Of a stretch of DNA of 64,000 nucleotides, positions 1 to 8,611 are shown in pieces. A program made the translations under genes and the position numbers. Source of the stretch: an uncultured Candidatus Saccharibacteria bacterium. Its GTDB lineage: Bacteria > Patescibacteriota > Saccharimonadia > Saccharimonadales > Saccharimonadaceae. The first letter of the stretch is position 1. Every line of letters begins with the position of its first letter. The notes beneath the pieces were generated by a model. It made no database searches. It was given only the letters and a program-made list of their open reading frames with translations, and was not told the origin of the DNA. The stretch is taken from the NCBI GenBank assembly GCA_938030095.1, contig CALHGK010000005.1, positions 133,213 to 197,212 of the forward strand, read 5' to 3'.

Positions 1-378
1 AGTAATACCATCTAGGTTGGCTGGTAGCCGAGGCTCTTCTGTGGTTTTGCCTTCCTCGTAGGCTTTGCGCTGGCTGAGGTAACCGCTATACGCATCGACT
101 AGTTGGGCAGCTTGCTTTTCGGGGGTGGGTTGATGCTCGGCTTGTGTGCTTGGGCTTTCCTTCCCGCCTAGATAGCGACGCCCAACGAGCGCAGCAGCCA
201 AGCTAACACCTAGTGCACCTAGTATAGTGCGCCGTGGGATTGATGGTAGCTCAGTAACTTCATGCGATGTATGCTCTATTAAGTGAGGGTACTTGCCATC
301 ACTATATTTTTCATAATTGGACGTTGATGAAGAATGTAGGGCTTTTTTACCCCTGTTTGTTCTCTGTGGTGTATGCAT
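1..378 (-). CDS. Partial single-span membrane or Tat-like exported protein, N-terminal part
   Basis: This reading frame is open from ATG at 378 to the left edge of the window, so the C-terminus is missing. I read 126 codons. The first 45 or so residues are polar. They are followed by a twin-arginine stretch and a hydrophobic segment (PRRTILGALGVSLAAALVG, about residues 46-65), then a polar, Gln/Glu-rich region. The RR followed by a hydrophobic run could be a Tat-type signal or a simple signal anchor; the preceding N-terminus is long for a classical Tat signal. No Shine-Dalgarno sequence is visible. I do not recognise the family. Confidence 0.55.
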   Translation of the reverse strand, partial: MHTPQRTNRGKKALHSSSTSNYEKYSDGKYPHLIEHTSHEVTELPSIPRRTILGALGVSLAAALVGRRYLGGKESPSTQAEHQPTPEKQAAQLVDAYSGYLSQRKAYEEGKTTEEPRLPANLDGIT

Positions 379-805
379 AGTCCATTCACTATACAACAGT
401 GGTCGCAAAAAGGGAAGAGGAAAATGGCAAAATAACGCACAATATTGCATAATGTGCCCAAAAACAGGGGTAATATCACATAATACATAATATTATAGAT
501 ATTAATGCAATAATATATCTTGTTACACATACACAAACGCCAATATCTTACAGCCTGGTGGCTTACTTAACGCTCTTTCTGGAGGTAGCTTGGCTACATA
601 AAAATGAATACTTTTCTAGAACATTCACTCTCTTAGTGCGAGGATGCAGCGCTTATTATAGCGGCGAACCATCATATCTCATCGAATAAAACGGCAGGCA
701 TAAGTGAGAGTATACCAGAGGTCATAAGCCAAAAATAGAACAAATACCATAAATTTGCTGTTTTTGAGGTATTTCTGCTGCGAATGCCATGCTACAATAG
801 AGGGT
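379..805. other. Intergenic region, no gene seen
   Basis: This 427-bp stretch separates two divergent genes. It contains an AT-rich block around 475-530. The only supportable signal is a TACAAT -10 box at 793-798 for the rightward kinase gene. Open frames on the minus strand here have no promoter or ribosome-binding support. Confidence 0.5.
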
Positions 806-1414
806 ATGAGATCTACTCGAACCATCCAAATTGTGAATATTACTGGGCGAGAACTCGCCGGCAAATCATCAACAATTCGGGAGCTAATGCCGCGGCTGGG
901 TGCCGGGGTTGTTTTGTTTCGCCCGAGCGATGTCTTGCGCGAATATGCCGCGAGCCATCATATCACGCTGCGCAAGCGGAGCGATTATTTGCGCGTCCTG
1001 CAGATTATGACGGAGTCTGCACCGAGCTTACTGGCCGACCGGGCACTGGAGCTGCTTGAGCGGCCTGGTGTGGAGCTGGTGGTGCTCGATGGCCTGCGCG
1101 ACTACCGCAGTGCTTGCCGCCTCAAGGAGCGGCTGGGTGATCGCTACCGGACAGTAGTGCTCACAGCGCCAGATGAACTCCGCTATGAGCGCTTTAAGGG
1201 AGTGGCCGAGGCGAGGCGGCGTGCTGGGCGCGATGCAGCGGTGATTCAGAGCTTCGAAGAATTTATGCGTGATGGCGAGGATGACATGGACAGCATGCAG
1301 CAATTCCCAGCGGTGCTGGCCAGCCACGATCTAACGCCTGGTGGCCCGATTGACACGAGTACCTATCCATCGGCCGTTGCGGTGGCAGATGAGATCATCA
1401 GCTACTTGGTATAG
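806..1414 (+). CDS. P-loop nucleotide kinase-like protein (dephospho-CoA/adenylate kinase-like)
   Basis: The 202-residue protein has a Walker A motif near the N-terminus (GRELAGKSST, residues about 13-22). It also has a central VVLDGLRDYRSACRL segment followed by an R-x(n)-R rich stretch (RYERFKGVAEARRR). This layout resembles the NMP-kinase superfamily, especially archaeal-type dephospho-CoA kinases whose DGIR motif follows the substrate site. I chose ATG 806 over an upstream ATG at 755 because the -10 hexamer TACAAT (793-798) lies 7 bases before 806, which gives a leaderless start. The substrate cannot be read from the sequence, and a generic AAA-type small kinase is possible. Confidence 0.7.
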   Translation: MRSTRTIQIVNITGRELAGKSSTIRELMPRLGAGVVLFRPSDVLREYAASHHITLRKRSDYLRVLQIMTESAPSLLADRALELLERPGVELVVLDGLRDYRSACRLKERLGDRYRTVVLTAPDELRYERFKGVAEARRRAGRDAAVIQSFEEFMRDGEDDMDSMQQFPAVLASHDLTPGGPIDTSTYPSAVAVADEIISYLV

Positions 1415-1526
1415 AGCGGCCCAGAGCAGACAGCGAGTGCGCCGCATGTAGTGAATGCTTCGCATGTATACAAAATACGAGCAGGACTCTCTGTACTCTC
1501 TATAACGCTTATGCTATCATGAAGGC

Positions 1527-2003
1527 ATGAATAAGCGAGGGTTTACATTGGTTGAGATTCTGGTCGTGGTGGCAGTGTTGGCTATTTTGGTGTCGGCATC
1601 GGTCGTAGGATATGGTGCCTGGCGTCAGCGTGCAGCCCAGACGGAGCTCGTGAGTGATCTGCGGGCTGCTGCCGCGGCAATGACAGCCTACCGGACATTT
1701 TATAATGGCTACCCTACATCACTACCAGCTGACTATCACAAGAGTGAGAACATTACAGCGACGCTCAAATATGTCGCATCAGCAACATACTGCGTAGAGG
1801 CAACGACGCACACCACCCGGGGGCTTGTCTATCATATAAAGGGCTCAGAGAGTGAGCCCAAAGAGGGCGGATGTGATGCCTACCAGGCGCAATCTGGCGA
1901 AAATGAGTCGCGAGCGACCGATGGCGTGTTGCGCTACTGTCATGTGATCCGCGCCGTTGAGCCAACCCAACCGGCAGTGTGTGAGCCAGAGTTGCAGAGG
2001 TAG
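1527..2003 (+). CDS. Type IV prepilin-like protein
   Basis: The protein starts MNKRGFTLVEILVVVAVLAI: a short basic leader, then G/FTLVE and a 20-residue hydrophobic helix. This is the class III signal that prepilin peptidase (PilD) cuts between Gly and Phe. The remaining globular part has paired cysteines (about residues 90 and 113, then near the C-terminus) that could form disulfides outside the cell. The -10 box TATCAT (1515-1520) sits just 6 bases before the ATG, so the mRNA is probably leaderless. It stands alone, 20 kb from the other pilin genes, with no assembly ATPase nearby. It could be a minor pilin or a competence pseudopilin. Confidence 0.85.
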   Translation: MNKRGFTLVEILVVVAVLAILVSASVVGYGAWRQRAAQTELVSDLRAAAAAMTAYRTFYNGYPTSLPADYHKSENITATLKYVASATYCVEATTHTTRGLVYHIKGSESEPKEGGCDAYQAQSGENESRATDGVLRYCHVIRAVEPTQPAVCEPELQR

Positions 2004-2275
2004 AATTCTAGCATCAATAAAGATCTAAACCAAATTATTCTCCGCGAGCCGTATACTCTGCCGGCTAAGATAACGATGAATAGGGCAGGACTACGATGCT
2101 GCAACCTAAGGCTTAGCCTTTTTCTATACTAACCTCATTCTCTCGCTGCTTTACAAAATTTCGCTATGGCAGTCTGACTTGCAGCGCTAATGCTGAGAGA
2201 TTGGTATTCGTAAGACGTCGATCCTGAGAATGGTTGAGGAGGGGAGACAACACAAGTTTTGAGGTGTAATATATA

Positions 2276-2884
2276 CTACAGATCAATCACCTCACCGCGG
2301 TCGATTGGCTTATTGGCTGTGCGATGCCCATGCATACGACGGCGCACGGTGCGGCGCAGCTCGATGGCATTGACAAGGAGGATGATACCATTGACCAGTG
2401 CATAGCCACCAACGATCTGGACGAAAAGCTGAGCACTGCCCACTGGGAAAAGCCAGAGAATGAAGCTAACGATTACGCCGATCACACCAGACATGAGCCA
2501 GAGCGCTCGCGTGCGGCTCTTAGCGGGAAAGATACGGCTGAGTATAAGGTCGATGAGGCTGCGGAGCATTACCACCCAGCCAAGCACAAAGCTGAGCGTC
2601 GCCACACTAACCCGAGGGTTAGCAAGCATCACCGCGCCAAGCAAAATAAGCAGCGCGCCTGCCACCACGAGAAATGTCTTGGCTTGGCCATCTGCTACCT
2701 GCAGCCCACGCACTAGCTGTGATAGACCCCAGACGATGATCAAAATTGCGAGAACTGTCATCAAAACAGTGAGCGTCACTGCTGGCATCGCAAGCGAGAC
2801 GCCGCCAAAGATAATCAACGACAGGCTCATGATAATAATCACCCACCACGCACCAATAATATGTCTTTTGAGTTGTTCGATCAT
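2276..2884 (-). CDS. HdeD/DUF308-type membrane protein
   Basis: The 202-residue protein has six predicted hydrophobic segments arranged as three repeating pairs. Small glycine-rich turns such as IWGLSQLVRG and LINLILSR-like loops separate them, and a basic C-terminal tail follows. This is the layout of the HdeD family (DUF308), integral membrane proteins linked in enterobacteria to acid resistance; their molecular role is unknown. A strong Shine-Dalgarno AAGGAGG lies 5 bases before the ATG, and a TACACT -10 box is further upstream. This gene is therefore led by a 5' UTR, unlike most neighbours. It is transcribed alone and convergent with the prepilin gene. Confidence 0.75.
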   Translation of the reverse strand: MIEQLKRHIIGAWWVIIIMSLSLIIFGGVSLAMPAVTLTVLMTVLAILIIVWGLSQLVRGLQVADGQAKTFLVVAGALLILLGAVMLANPRVSVATLSFVLGWVVMLRSLIDLILSRIFPAKSRTRALWLMSGVIGVIVSFILWLFPVGSAQLFVQIVGGYALVNGIILLVNAIELRRTVRRRMHGHRTANKPIDRGEVIDL

Positions 2885-2990
2885 ACATGCCTCCTTATCC
2901 TTCTAGTGTAGATGATAGCGGGGTAATCTGCAATTAATAGGTGAGGCTATGAACTATCCACCACTGTAGAGATGGTATAATTCTCGAGCA

Positions 2991-4592
2991 CTAGTCGCGG
3001 GCAAACTGCATCAGCACCAGTGGGTCGCCGGTGACGGAGCGCAGGGTGTAGGCGCTGGGTAGTGTTGGGGTGGTGGTTGCGGTCGAGCTGCTATAGTAGA
3101 GAACGTTAATTTTTTTGGCATCGGTAAAGGGCTGAGTGGTGTCGGCTACCTTGCGGTAGGTGGTGCTCCCCTCGAGTGGCGCGTAGCCACCCATCAGTGG
3201 GCCACCCACATAGGCCATATAGATGGGGCAACGTGACTGTGCTTGCTCGAGATAATAGCTCATCTCTATGGCAATGTACGGGTCGGCCGCAAGGATGGCG
3301 CTCCCATCGCGGCAGGTGCCGAGCTGGGTGGCAATTTGCTTTACATTGGGCCGTTCATCACGCTGGAAGTTGAAGTTGCCCTGCAGTGATAACTGCACCA
3401 TACCATAAAACATAACCACCGGCAGAAGTGCCAAGAGAGCGGTTGACGCAGCCTTGTGCCAGCGCAATGGCGAACGATGCAGGGCTACGCAGGCCGTATA
3501 GAGGACAACACTTGCAATAGTGATACCACTAATTACCACATGAGCAAGATAGCGCTCGACATACATTGGGGCGGATAGCGACACGACGACTAGTGTCGCA
3601 ACAGGCACGCCCACATGAGCAAGCAATAGCCAAGCAAGCTCGGGATGCGGCAACGAACGCATGGCACGAGGCCACGCCCACGCAACGGCACAGATAATAA
3701 TAAGGACAAGTTGCGACGACACAACACCTAGCAACCAAGAGGGCTTATAAATCATGTTGAAAGATGCGATGCCAAGCAAATTCTGCAGATTCATCGGCTG
3801 GCCAATCTCGGCCAAAGCACCATTGCCAATTTGCCCCAAGAAGGTCGGCAGCCACGGCAAGAACAGCATAAAGCTCACTACATATGCCCAAAGCCACGGC
3901 AACTTCCACCACTGTTGCAAGCCTTGGCGGCGGTAGGTCATAACCATGAGCCAGAGCAGCTGAGCCAGCCAGAGTAGGGCGCTATAATACAGCGTCCCCA
4001 TGCCGAAGGCGACAAGCACTGCATAGAGCATCCAGTCGCGCCAGTGGTCATCGTGCCAGGCGCGTGCCAGTACAGCGGTGGCGCTCACACCGATGAGCGA
4101 CCCCAAAGCATACATCCGTATCTCAAAGCCGTAGCGCATCAGCAGCGGTGTGCCAATCAGGGTGAGGAGTGCATACCCCGCGGCTCGCGTGCCAAACCAA
4201 CGCCGCACAAAACACCCCATAATAACCATCGCACCGCCATAGCAGAGGATGCTAAGGGCGCGCAAGGCAGGCTCGCTATAGCCCCACACGCTAGCCCAGA
4301 GCTTGAGGATGAGATAGTAGAGCGGCGGGTGCGTATCGATACTAGTGAGGCGGATGAGCTCTCCAATTGGCTGCTTGGCCAGCCACACCGAATACGCCTC
4401 ATCAAACCATACACTCTGCTGGCTGCCAATCCACCAGCACAGTGCCATTGCCACCAGTGGTGCTACCACAATGACGATACGAAACCAATGGCGTCGTACT
4501 TTGCAGGCAAGAGGAGATAGTCGATTAACAAAAATAAAGGCGGGCTTCTTGACCCGTGCGGCAGATTGTTGCCGCGCTAGTTGCTTACTCAT
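2991..4592 (-). CDS. GT39/PMT-like multi-span membrane glycosyltransferase
   Basis: The 533-residue protein has about ten membrane helices. Its first external loop holds the acidic motif WFDEAYSVWLAKQP and the downstream THPPLYYLILKLW segment typical of family 39/83 glycosyltransferases (ArnT/PMT superfamily), which use polyprenyl-phosphate sugars as donors. The DE pair in the first loop is the expected catalytic carboxylate site. The C-terminal third is a soluble domain after about residue 390. The -10 element TACTAT lies 7 bases before the start, which suggests a leaderless message. The acceptor, whether lipid, glycan or protein, cannot be inferred. The gene is adjacent to an acyltransferase-like membrane gene, suggesting surface polymer decoration. 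Confidence 0.8.
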   Translation of the reverse strand: MSKQLARQQSAARVKKPAFIFVNRLSPLACKVRRHWFRIVIVVAPLVAMALCWWIGSQQSVWFDEAYSVWLAKQPIGELIRLTSIDTHPPLYYLILKLWASVWGYSEPALRALSILCYGGAMVIMGCFVRRWFGTRAAGYALLTLIGTPLLMRYGFEIRMYALGSLIGVSATAVLARAWHDDHWRDWMLYAVLVAFGMGTLYYSALLWLAQLLWLMVMTYRRQGLQQWWKLPWLWAYVVSFMLFLPWLPTFLGQIGNGALAEIGQPMNLQNLLGIASFNMIYKPSWLLGVVSSQLVLIIICAVAWAWPRAMRSLPHPELAWLLLAHVGVPVATLVVVSLSAPMYVERYLAHVVISGITIASVVLYTACVALHRSPLRWHKAASTALLALLPVVMFYGMVQLSLQGNFNFQRDERPNVKQIATQLGTCRDGSAILAADPYIAIEMSYYLEQAQSRCPIYMAYVGGPLMGGYAPLEGSTTYRKVADTTQPFTDAKKINVLYYSSSTATTTPTLPSAYTLRSVTGDPLVLMQFARD

Positions 4593-4669
4593 ATCTTTTA
4601 TAGTACCGATTTGTTGGCAAAAAATCCACTAGCAAAGCCATAATCATCCGTGGTACAATACCACTATAC

Positions 4670-4746
4670 GTACCCGTAGCTCAGCTGGATAGAGCGTTGG
4701 TTTCCGGAACCAAAGGTCGCAGGTTCGAACCCTGCCGGGTATACCA
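4670..4746 (+). tRNA. tRNA-Arg(CCG)
   Basis: The cloverleaf folds fully: acceptor GTACCCG/CGGGTAT with a G1-U72 wobble, D-arm GCTC/GAGC, anticodon stem TTGGT/ACCAA with loop TTCCGGA, and T-arm GCAGG TTCGAAC CCTGC. The anticodon CCG reads CGG. CCA is encoded (4744-4746). A TACAAT -10 box at 4654-4659 puts transcription start about 4 bases before the mature 5' end. Confidence 0.97.
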
Positions 4747-4755
4747 TAGATAACC

Positions 4756-4780
4756 GAGGCCTCTGTAGCCTCTGTTTTTT
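4756..4780 (+). terminator. Intrinsic terminator of tRNA-Arg(CCG)
   Basis: GAGGC (4756-4760) pairs with GCCTC (4768-4772), followed by TGTTTTTT. The distance and orientation fit termination of the tRNA transcript. Confidence 0.7.
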
Positions 4781-4861
4781 ATGGCTCTACGCAATAGAAG
4801 GTGGCTATCTAACGGGACATATGACGGAGATAGCGTTAGATATTTCTCGTTATCACCTCTG

Positions 4862-6022
4862 TTAGCGTGGAATAATCTTCATCAAAAACTTCGTCTTGAC
4901 GGCAAGATAGATGAGGGCAACGGCGCTCATAGACAGAGCAAAGTTACCAGGGATTTCATAAAAGCGATCGACCGACGTAAAATAAAAATCGCTAATATAA
5001 TAATCTGGTGCTACAAAAAGATGCATAACGAGAATAACGAACGCATGCACCGTATACACATAGAGCGAATTATGGCCAAACGGCAGCAAAATCCAGCCCA
5101 GCCACCGCTTGATGCGATCCTCGAACCGCCGAAACAGCATAAAGAACCCAGCAAACCAGAGCCACGACAGAGCAAGCCGAGGCAGTGGTAGGTCGAGCTT
5201 GAGGAACTGATTGTCGAGTGCAGTATCGGCCGCGGCAAGTGCTTGGTGGAAGCCGTCGCCCAGCCCATGTGCCACAAAGGTGACGTATGCGTCGGCAAAG
5301 AGTGTGAGGACGAAGAGCGTTGCAATACTGCGCTTGATGATGCGCCGACGGCCGAGCGGCCACGATTGCCAGCGTATAATAATCTCTGGCAGATGGTAGC
5401 CCAAAATAAAGGCCATAAAGAACAGCACCTGCCAGGTGAGCGGCTGGTATAGTTCACTAACTGGCCGTGGCGTCAGTGCCCATACCAGTAGGCTCAGCCC
5501 TAGCACGATATACCACTTGCCGCGCCGCAGCAGCCAGAGCGCGCCTGGTGCTACCGCAATAAACAGTGCATACAGGCGCAGATAGTCCGCCCAGCCATAG
5601 AATTGCTGCAGGGTGATGATATCCCACGCCAGGCCAAGCCAATTACCGTCGGGTAGTGGCAAGGGCAACTTGACACCCTTATTGTCGATAAAACACCAAC
5701 TGATCAGGAGTGATAGTATCGTCACGATAATGCTCGTGAGGTAGAGCGTACCAGCTCGCTTCCAGAGCAAGCGCGTCGCTGCCATGAGGGGCTGCGTGCG
5801 GAGCTTGGCACCGCGCACAATACCCAAGACAAGGCCGGATATAATGAAGAACCCTTCGGCTGCCGAGACAGCGAGACGACTGTCGCCAGTGAGGAAAGTG
5901 AGACCATTGGGGAAGTAGGTGAGATGGTCGAGAATAATGATAACCAAAAACCACCCGCGCATGAGGTCGAGACTAACGATGCGCCCAACAGAGGACGCGC
6001 TGGCTTTTGGTTGGGTTGTCAC
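4862..6022 (-). CDS. OpgC-like membrane acyltransferase
   Basis: The 386-residue protein has about ten transmembrane helices. The N-terminal signature SLDLMRGWFLVIIILDHLTYF matches the OpgC/acyltransferase-3-like group, where R-G/H in the first helix is conserved. Family members transfer succinyl or acetyl groups to periplasmic or surface glycans. The start is GTG at 6022: the -10 box TATACT lies 8 bases upstream, so the message is likely leaderless with a GTG start. The neighbouring gene is a membrane glycosyltransferase, so both may act on one surface polysaccharide. The exact substrate is unknown. Confidence 0.75.
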   Translation of the reverse strand: MTTQPKASASSVGRIVSLDLMRGWFLVIIILDHLTYFPNGLTFLTGDSRLAVSAAEGFFIISGLVLGIVRGAKLRTQPLMAATRLLWKRAGTLYLTSIIVTILSLLISWCFIDNKGVKLPLPLPDGNWLGLAWDIITLQQFYGWADYLRLYALFIAVAPGALWLLRRGKWYIVLGLSLLVWALTPRPVSELYQPLTWQVLFFMAFILGYHLPEIIIRWQSWPLGRRRIIKRSIATLFVLTLFADAYVTFVAHGLGDGFHQALAAADTALDNQFLKLDLPLPRLALSWLWFAGFFMLFRRFEDRIKRWLGWILLPFGHNSLYVYTVHAFVILVMHLFVAPDYYISDFYFTSVDRFYEIPGNFALSMSAVALIYLAVKTKFLMKIIPR

Positions 6023-6160
6023 AATGATCTAGTATAGCAGGTTTGCTAAAAGTATGCTTAAGATTGTCTAAATGTTGTGATGAGGAAATATGGACCCGAG
6101 GTCTGGATATCCAATACTGATGACTCTATGGTCTAAAAAACTGAGGGGCATAGCGACACG

Positions 6161-6886
6161 CTAGCGTGGTCGCTTGCTCGCAACAGTCCGTGCCTTGGTG
6201 GCAAAGGTGTCATCGATGAGGACAGAGGGCGCAAATTCACCATAGCGCCGCGCCACTGCTTGCTCAATCAAGAAGTCGGCAATGCGTGGATTTTTGGGTA
6301 GGAGCGAGCCATGCAGGTAGGTGCCGATCACATTGCGGTAGCGCGCTCCTTCGGTTTGGTCGGTGCCATTATTGCCCGCCCCGCGCGATACGATACCCAG
6401 GGGTGGTACACTGTGCCCAAGGGTTGTGAGGCCACTGTGGTTTTCGTAGCCAATAATCTCGCCAAAGTCGCTGCTGGCAGTGACGATATTGCCAATCAGG
6501 CGCTGCTCACCAGCGACTGTCTCGATATCAAAGAGACCAATTCCACGAATGATCGCTCCCTGAGTGGTTTTAAAAAACCGCCCAAATAGCTGGTAGAGCC
6601 CACACACCACCAGCATTGGCACACCATCATCAGCCAGGCGCTGCAGGGTAGGGCCAATCGCGAGTAAATCATCCTGGATGGTAGCTTGGCCAGAGTCTTG
6701 GCCGCCACCGCCCACGATGATATCGACATCGGCTGGGAAGGTGTCGCCTGGGTTGTATTCAACGAGCCGCACGCTGTAGCCGTACCATTCAAGCCGCCGC
6801 TTGAGCGTGAGGGTATTACCCCAGTCGCCATAGATATTCATGGCGTGAGGGTAGAGTTGGAGGATGGTGATAGTGTTGTCTTTCAT
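6161..6886 (-). CDS. gatD: GatD, glutaminase subunit of lipid II isoglutaminyl synthase
   Basis: GatD hydrolyses glutamine and passes ammonia to MurT, which amidates the alpha-carboxyl of D-Glu in the peptidoglycan stem. This 241-residue protein is a class I glutamine amidotransferase-like (CobB/CobQ) domain. The nucleophile Cys95 sits in VCGLYQLFG and the catalytic His192 in YLHGSLLPKNP; both positions match staphylococcal GatD. The Gly-rich IIVGGGGQDSGQ loop is also typical. Its ATG overlaps the murT TGA by 4 bases (ATGA), which implies translational coupling and a 1:1 complex. A short basic tail follows the domain. Confidence 0.93.
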   Translation of the reverse strand: MKDNTITILQLYPHAMNIYGDWGNTLTLKRRLEWYGYSVRLVEYNPGDTFPADVDIIVGGGGQDSGQATIQDDLLAIGPTLQRLADDGVPMLVVCGLYQLFGRFFKTTQGAIIRGIGLFDIETVAGEQRLIGNIVTASSDFGEIIGYENHSGLTTLGHSVPPLGIVSRGAGNNGTDQTEGARYRNVIGTYLHGSLLPKNPRIADFLIEQAVARRYGEFAPSVLIDDTFATKARTVASKRPR

Positions 6887-8151
6887 ACAGTATTTACCTC
6901 TGTGTAATGAGCTAATTCGCGCCGCAAGGCAAGCATGGCGGTATAAGTACAGTAGATGCGCAAGGGGGTGCCGCGATTAGCCCGGACAAACTCCGCCAGA
7001 GCTTGCTTAAGGCTAGGCACAACGCGCCGAGTTTCTACCTCATCATACTGGAGGCGCAGCGCCATATCGTAGGCGCGCACACCACTCACCATTGCCACGC
7101 CAGTGGGCCGAAGTGTATCGAAGTCGACATCCCAGAGCCAACTCATATCGCGGCCATCGGCGTACTGGTCGTTGATGGCAATCATTGTAGCAGTCTTGTG
7201 TGGGTCAAACGATGCCAGGCTCAGGCGGAAACCGCTCGGGTTCTTGACGAGGACGAGCTCGCAGGGTTGGCCATTGACGGTCAGAGCTTCGCCGCGGCCA
7301 AAGGCTGGCTCGACCTGAGCCAGAGCAGCCAGCATGGCGGGTGTATCGAGCTTATCTTGCAGAATAGTACGGACGAGGGTAAGTGCTCCTGCAGCGTTTT
7401 GGGCATTGTAGCTGCCTTTGAGCTTTAGTGAGACAGGGTGGTCTGCGTCGTCGAAGCGGAAAGTTGCAGCTTGGTCAGATAAGTGGCATAGTGTCACATC
7501 AGTATCGGTGGTGGCTGTAGCCTGACCTGGGGCGCTCCGCATGGTATCGTCGCTTGGGAAGAGGTGGGTAAGTGATGGATCGACGCCATAGCGGCTTATT
7601 GGTGCTGTGAGATCAGCGGTAAATTCTTGCCGCGTCAGCCGTGGGTCGTCGCCATTGAGAACAATGCCATTTGTGGTACGCATGGCAATGGTGTGAAGCA
7701 GCTGTGCCGTGTAGTCAATCTCGCCAAAGCGATCGAGCTGGTCGCGCAGGACGTTGAGTAGCAAGCAATAGCGTGGGGCAACTTGCTGCACGAAGTGCAC
7801 GGCATGCGCTTCATCCAGCTCCAGCACGGCAATATCCGCTGGCAAAACACCATGGGTATCAACCGCCTCAAGCAGTGCTGCTGCCACCCCACGAGTAAAG
7901 TTGCTCCCCGTGCGATTAGTAAAGACGTGGAGGCCTTGGCTCTCCAGTAGGGCTACAACCATCTTGGTAGTGGTTGTCTTACCATTAGTGCCACTCACTA
8001 CCACTACACCATGGGGTAGAGCATCAAGCGTACGGGCAAGAAAGTGCCGATCGAGCTTCTCGACGACGAGGCCTGGCAATGCCGAGCCACCACCGCGCAA
8101 CCGAGCTGCGCGCTGCACCCCTTTGCCCACAAGAGTTGTAATATGAATCAT
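6883..8151 (-). CDS. murT: MurT, Mur-ligase-type subunit of lipid II isoglutaminyl synthase
   Basis: This is the ATP-dependent partner of GatD. The sequence shows the Mur ligase P-loop (SGTNGKTTTTKM, about residue 54), the ELDEAHA metal/ATP segment, and a C-terminal DUF1727-type domain with VKNPSGFRLSL and INDQYADGRDMSWLWDVDF. I start it at 8151, not at the earlier ATG 8175, because the TATAAT -10 box lies between the two and ends 7 bases before 8151. The CxxC...CxxC zinc ribbon found inside the middle domain of Gram-positive MurT is missing: the corresponding region (about residues 190-240) has only one Cys, in TLCHLSD. Confidence 0.92.
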   Translation of the reverse strand: MIHITTLVGKGVQRAARLRGGGSALPGLVVEKLDRHFLARTLDALPHGVVVVSGTNGKTTTTKMVVALLESQGLHVFTNRTGSNFTRGVAAALLEAVDTHGVLPADIAVLELDEAHAVHFVQQVAPRYCLLLNVLRDQLDRFGEIDYTAQLLHTIAMRTTNGIVLNGDDPRLTRQEFTADLTAPISRYGVDPSLTHLFPSDDTMRSAPGQATATTDTDVTLCHLSDQAATFRFDDADHPVSLKLKGSYNAQNAAGALTLVRTILQDKLDTPAMLAALAQVEPAFGRGEALTVNGQPCELVLVKNPSGFRLSLASFDPHKTATMIAINDQYADGRDMSWLWDVDFDTLRPTGVAMVSGVRAYDMALRLQYDEVETRRVVPSLKQALAEFVRANRGTPLRIYCTYTAMLALRRELAHYTEVNTV

Positions 8152-8233
8152 GGTGTTTATTATAGCATGAATCACCCTTTATTTATGGTGCGATATATAG
8201 CACAAATTACGCTAGTGCGCTACAATGCATAGT

Positions 8234-8611
8234 ATGATAGTGGTTGGATTTTTTGCGTGGTGGTATGGCGCTGGGTGGTGGCAGCGGATCACGATGGTGT
8301 GGGGGAAGCTGGTGAGTGTATTTGACTATTTTTCAATTGATCTCTTGGTGCGAACATGGTTTGCGCCGTTTCGACAGATATCGGCAGGAGCGGTGGATGG
8401 GCCGATTGGCGTGCAGATTCGGGCGTTTTTTGACCGTCTCATCTCGCGAACGATTGGCGGCATCGTGCGGAGCTTTATGATTATTTTTGGTATTGTCGCA
8501 CTAGCAATAACTGCTGTAGTGGGGCTTGTCTTTGTTATTGCTTGGGCGCTTGTGCCTGTGTTGCCACTGCTGGGGGCAGGGCTTGCGATAGTGGGGTGGC
8601 TGCCATGGTAA
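8234..8611 (+). CDS. Small two-span membrane protein coupled to the Clp-like ATPase
   Basis: The 125-residue protein has an amphipathic, Trp-rich N-terminus (FFAWWYGAGWW). A basic middle follows, containing LLVRTWFAPFRQ. Two long hydrophobic helices fill the C-terminal half. I start it at ATG 8234 because the TACAAT -10 box (8221-8226) overlaps the first ATG at 8225 and leaves 7 bases to 8234. Its stop codon overlaps the start of the downstream ATPase gene by 7 bases, so the two proteins are probably made together and may form a membrane complex. I do not recognise a named family. Confidence 0.75.
   Translation: MIVVGFFAWWYGAGWWQRITMVWGKLVSVFDYFSIDLLVRTWFAPFRQISAGAVDGPIGVQIRAFFDRLISRTIGGIVRSFMIIFGIVALAITAVVGLVFVIAWALVPVLPLLGAGLAIVGWLPW

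Noticed and set aside
279..536. 85-residue minus-strand frame, Cys/Ile/Tyr-rich
   Set aside because: Its composition reflects AT-rich intergenic DNA and it overlaps the supported partial gene in another frame.
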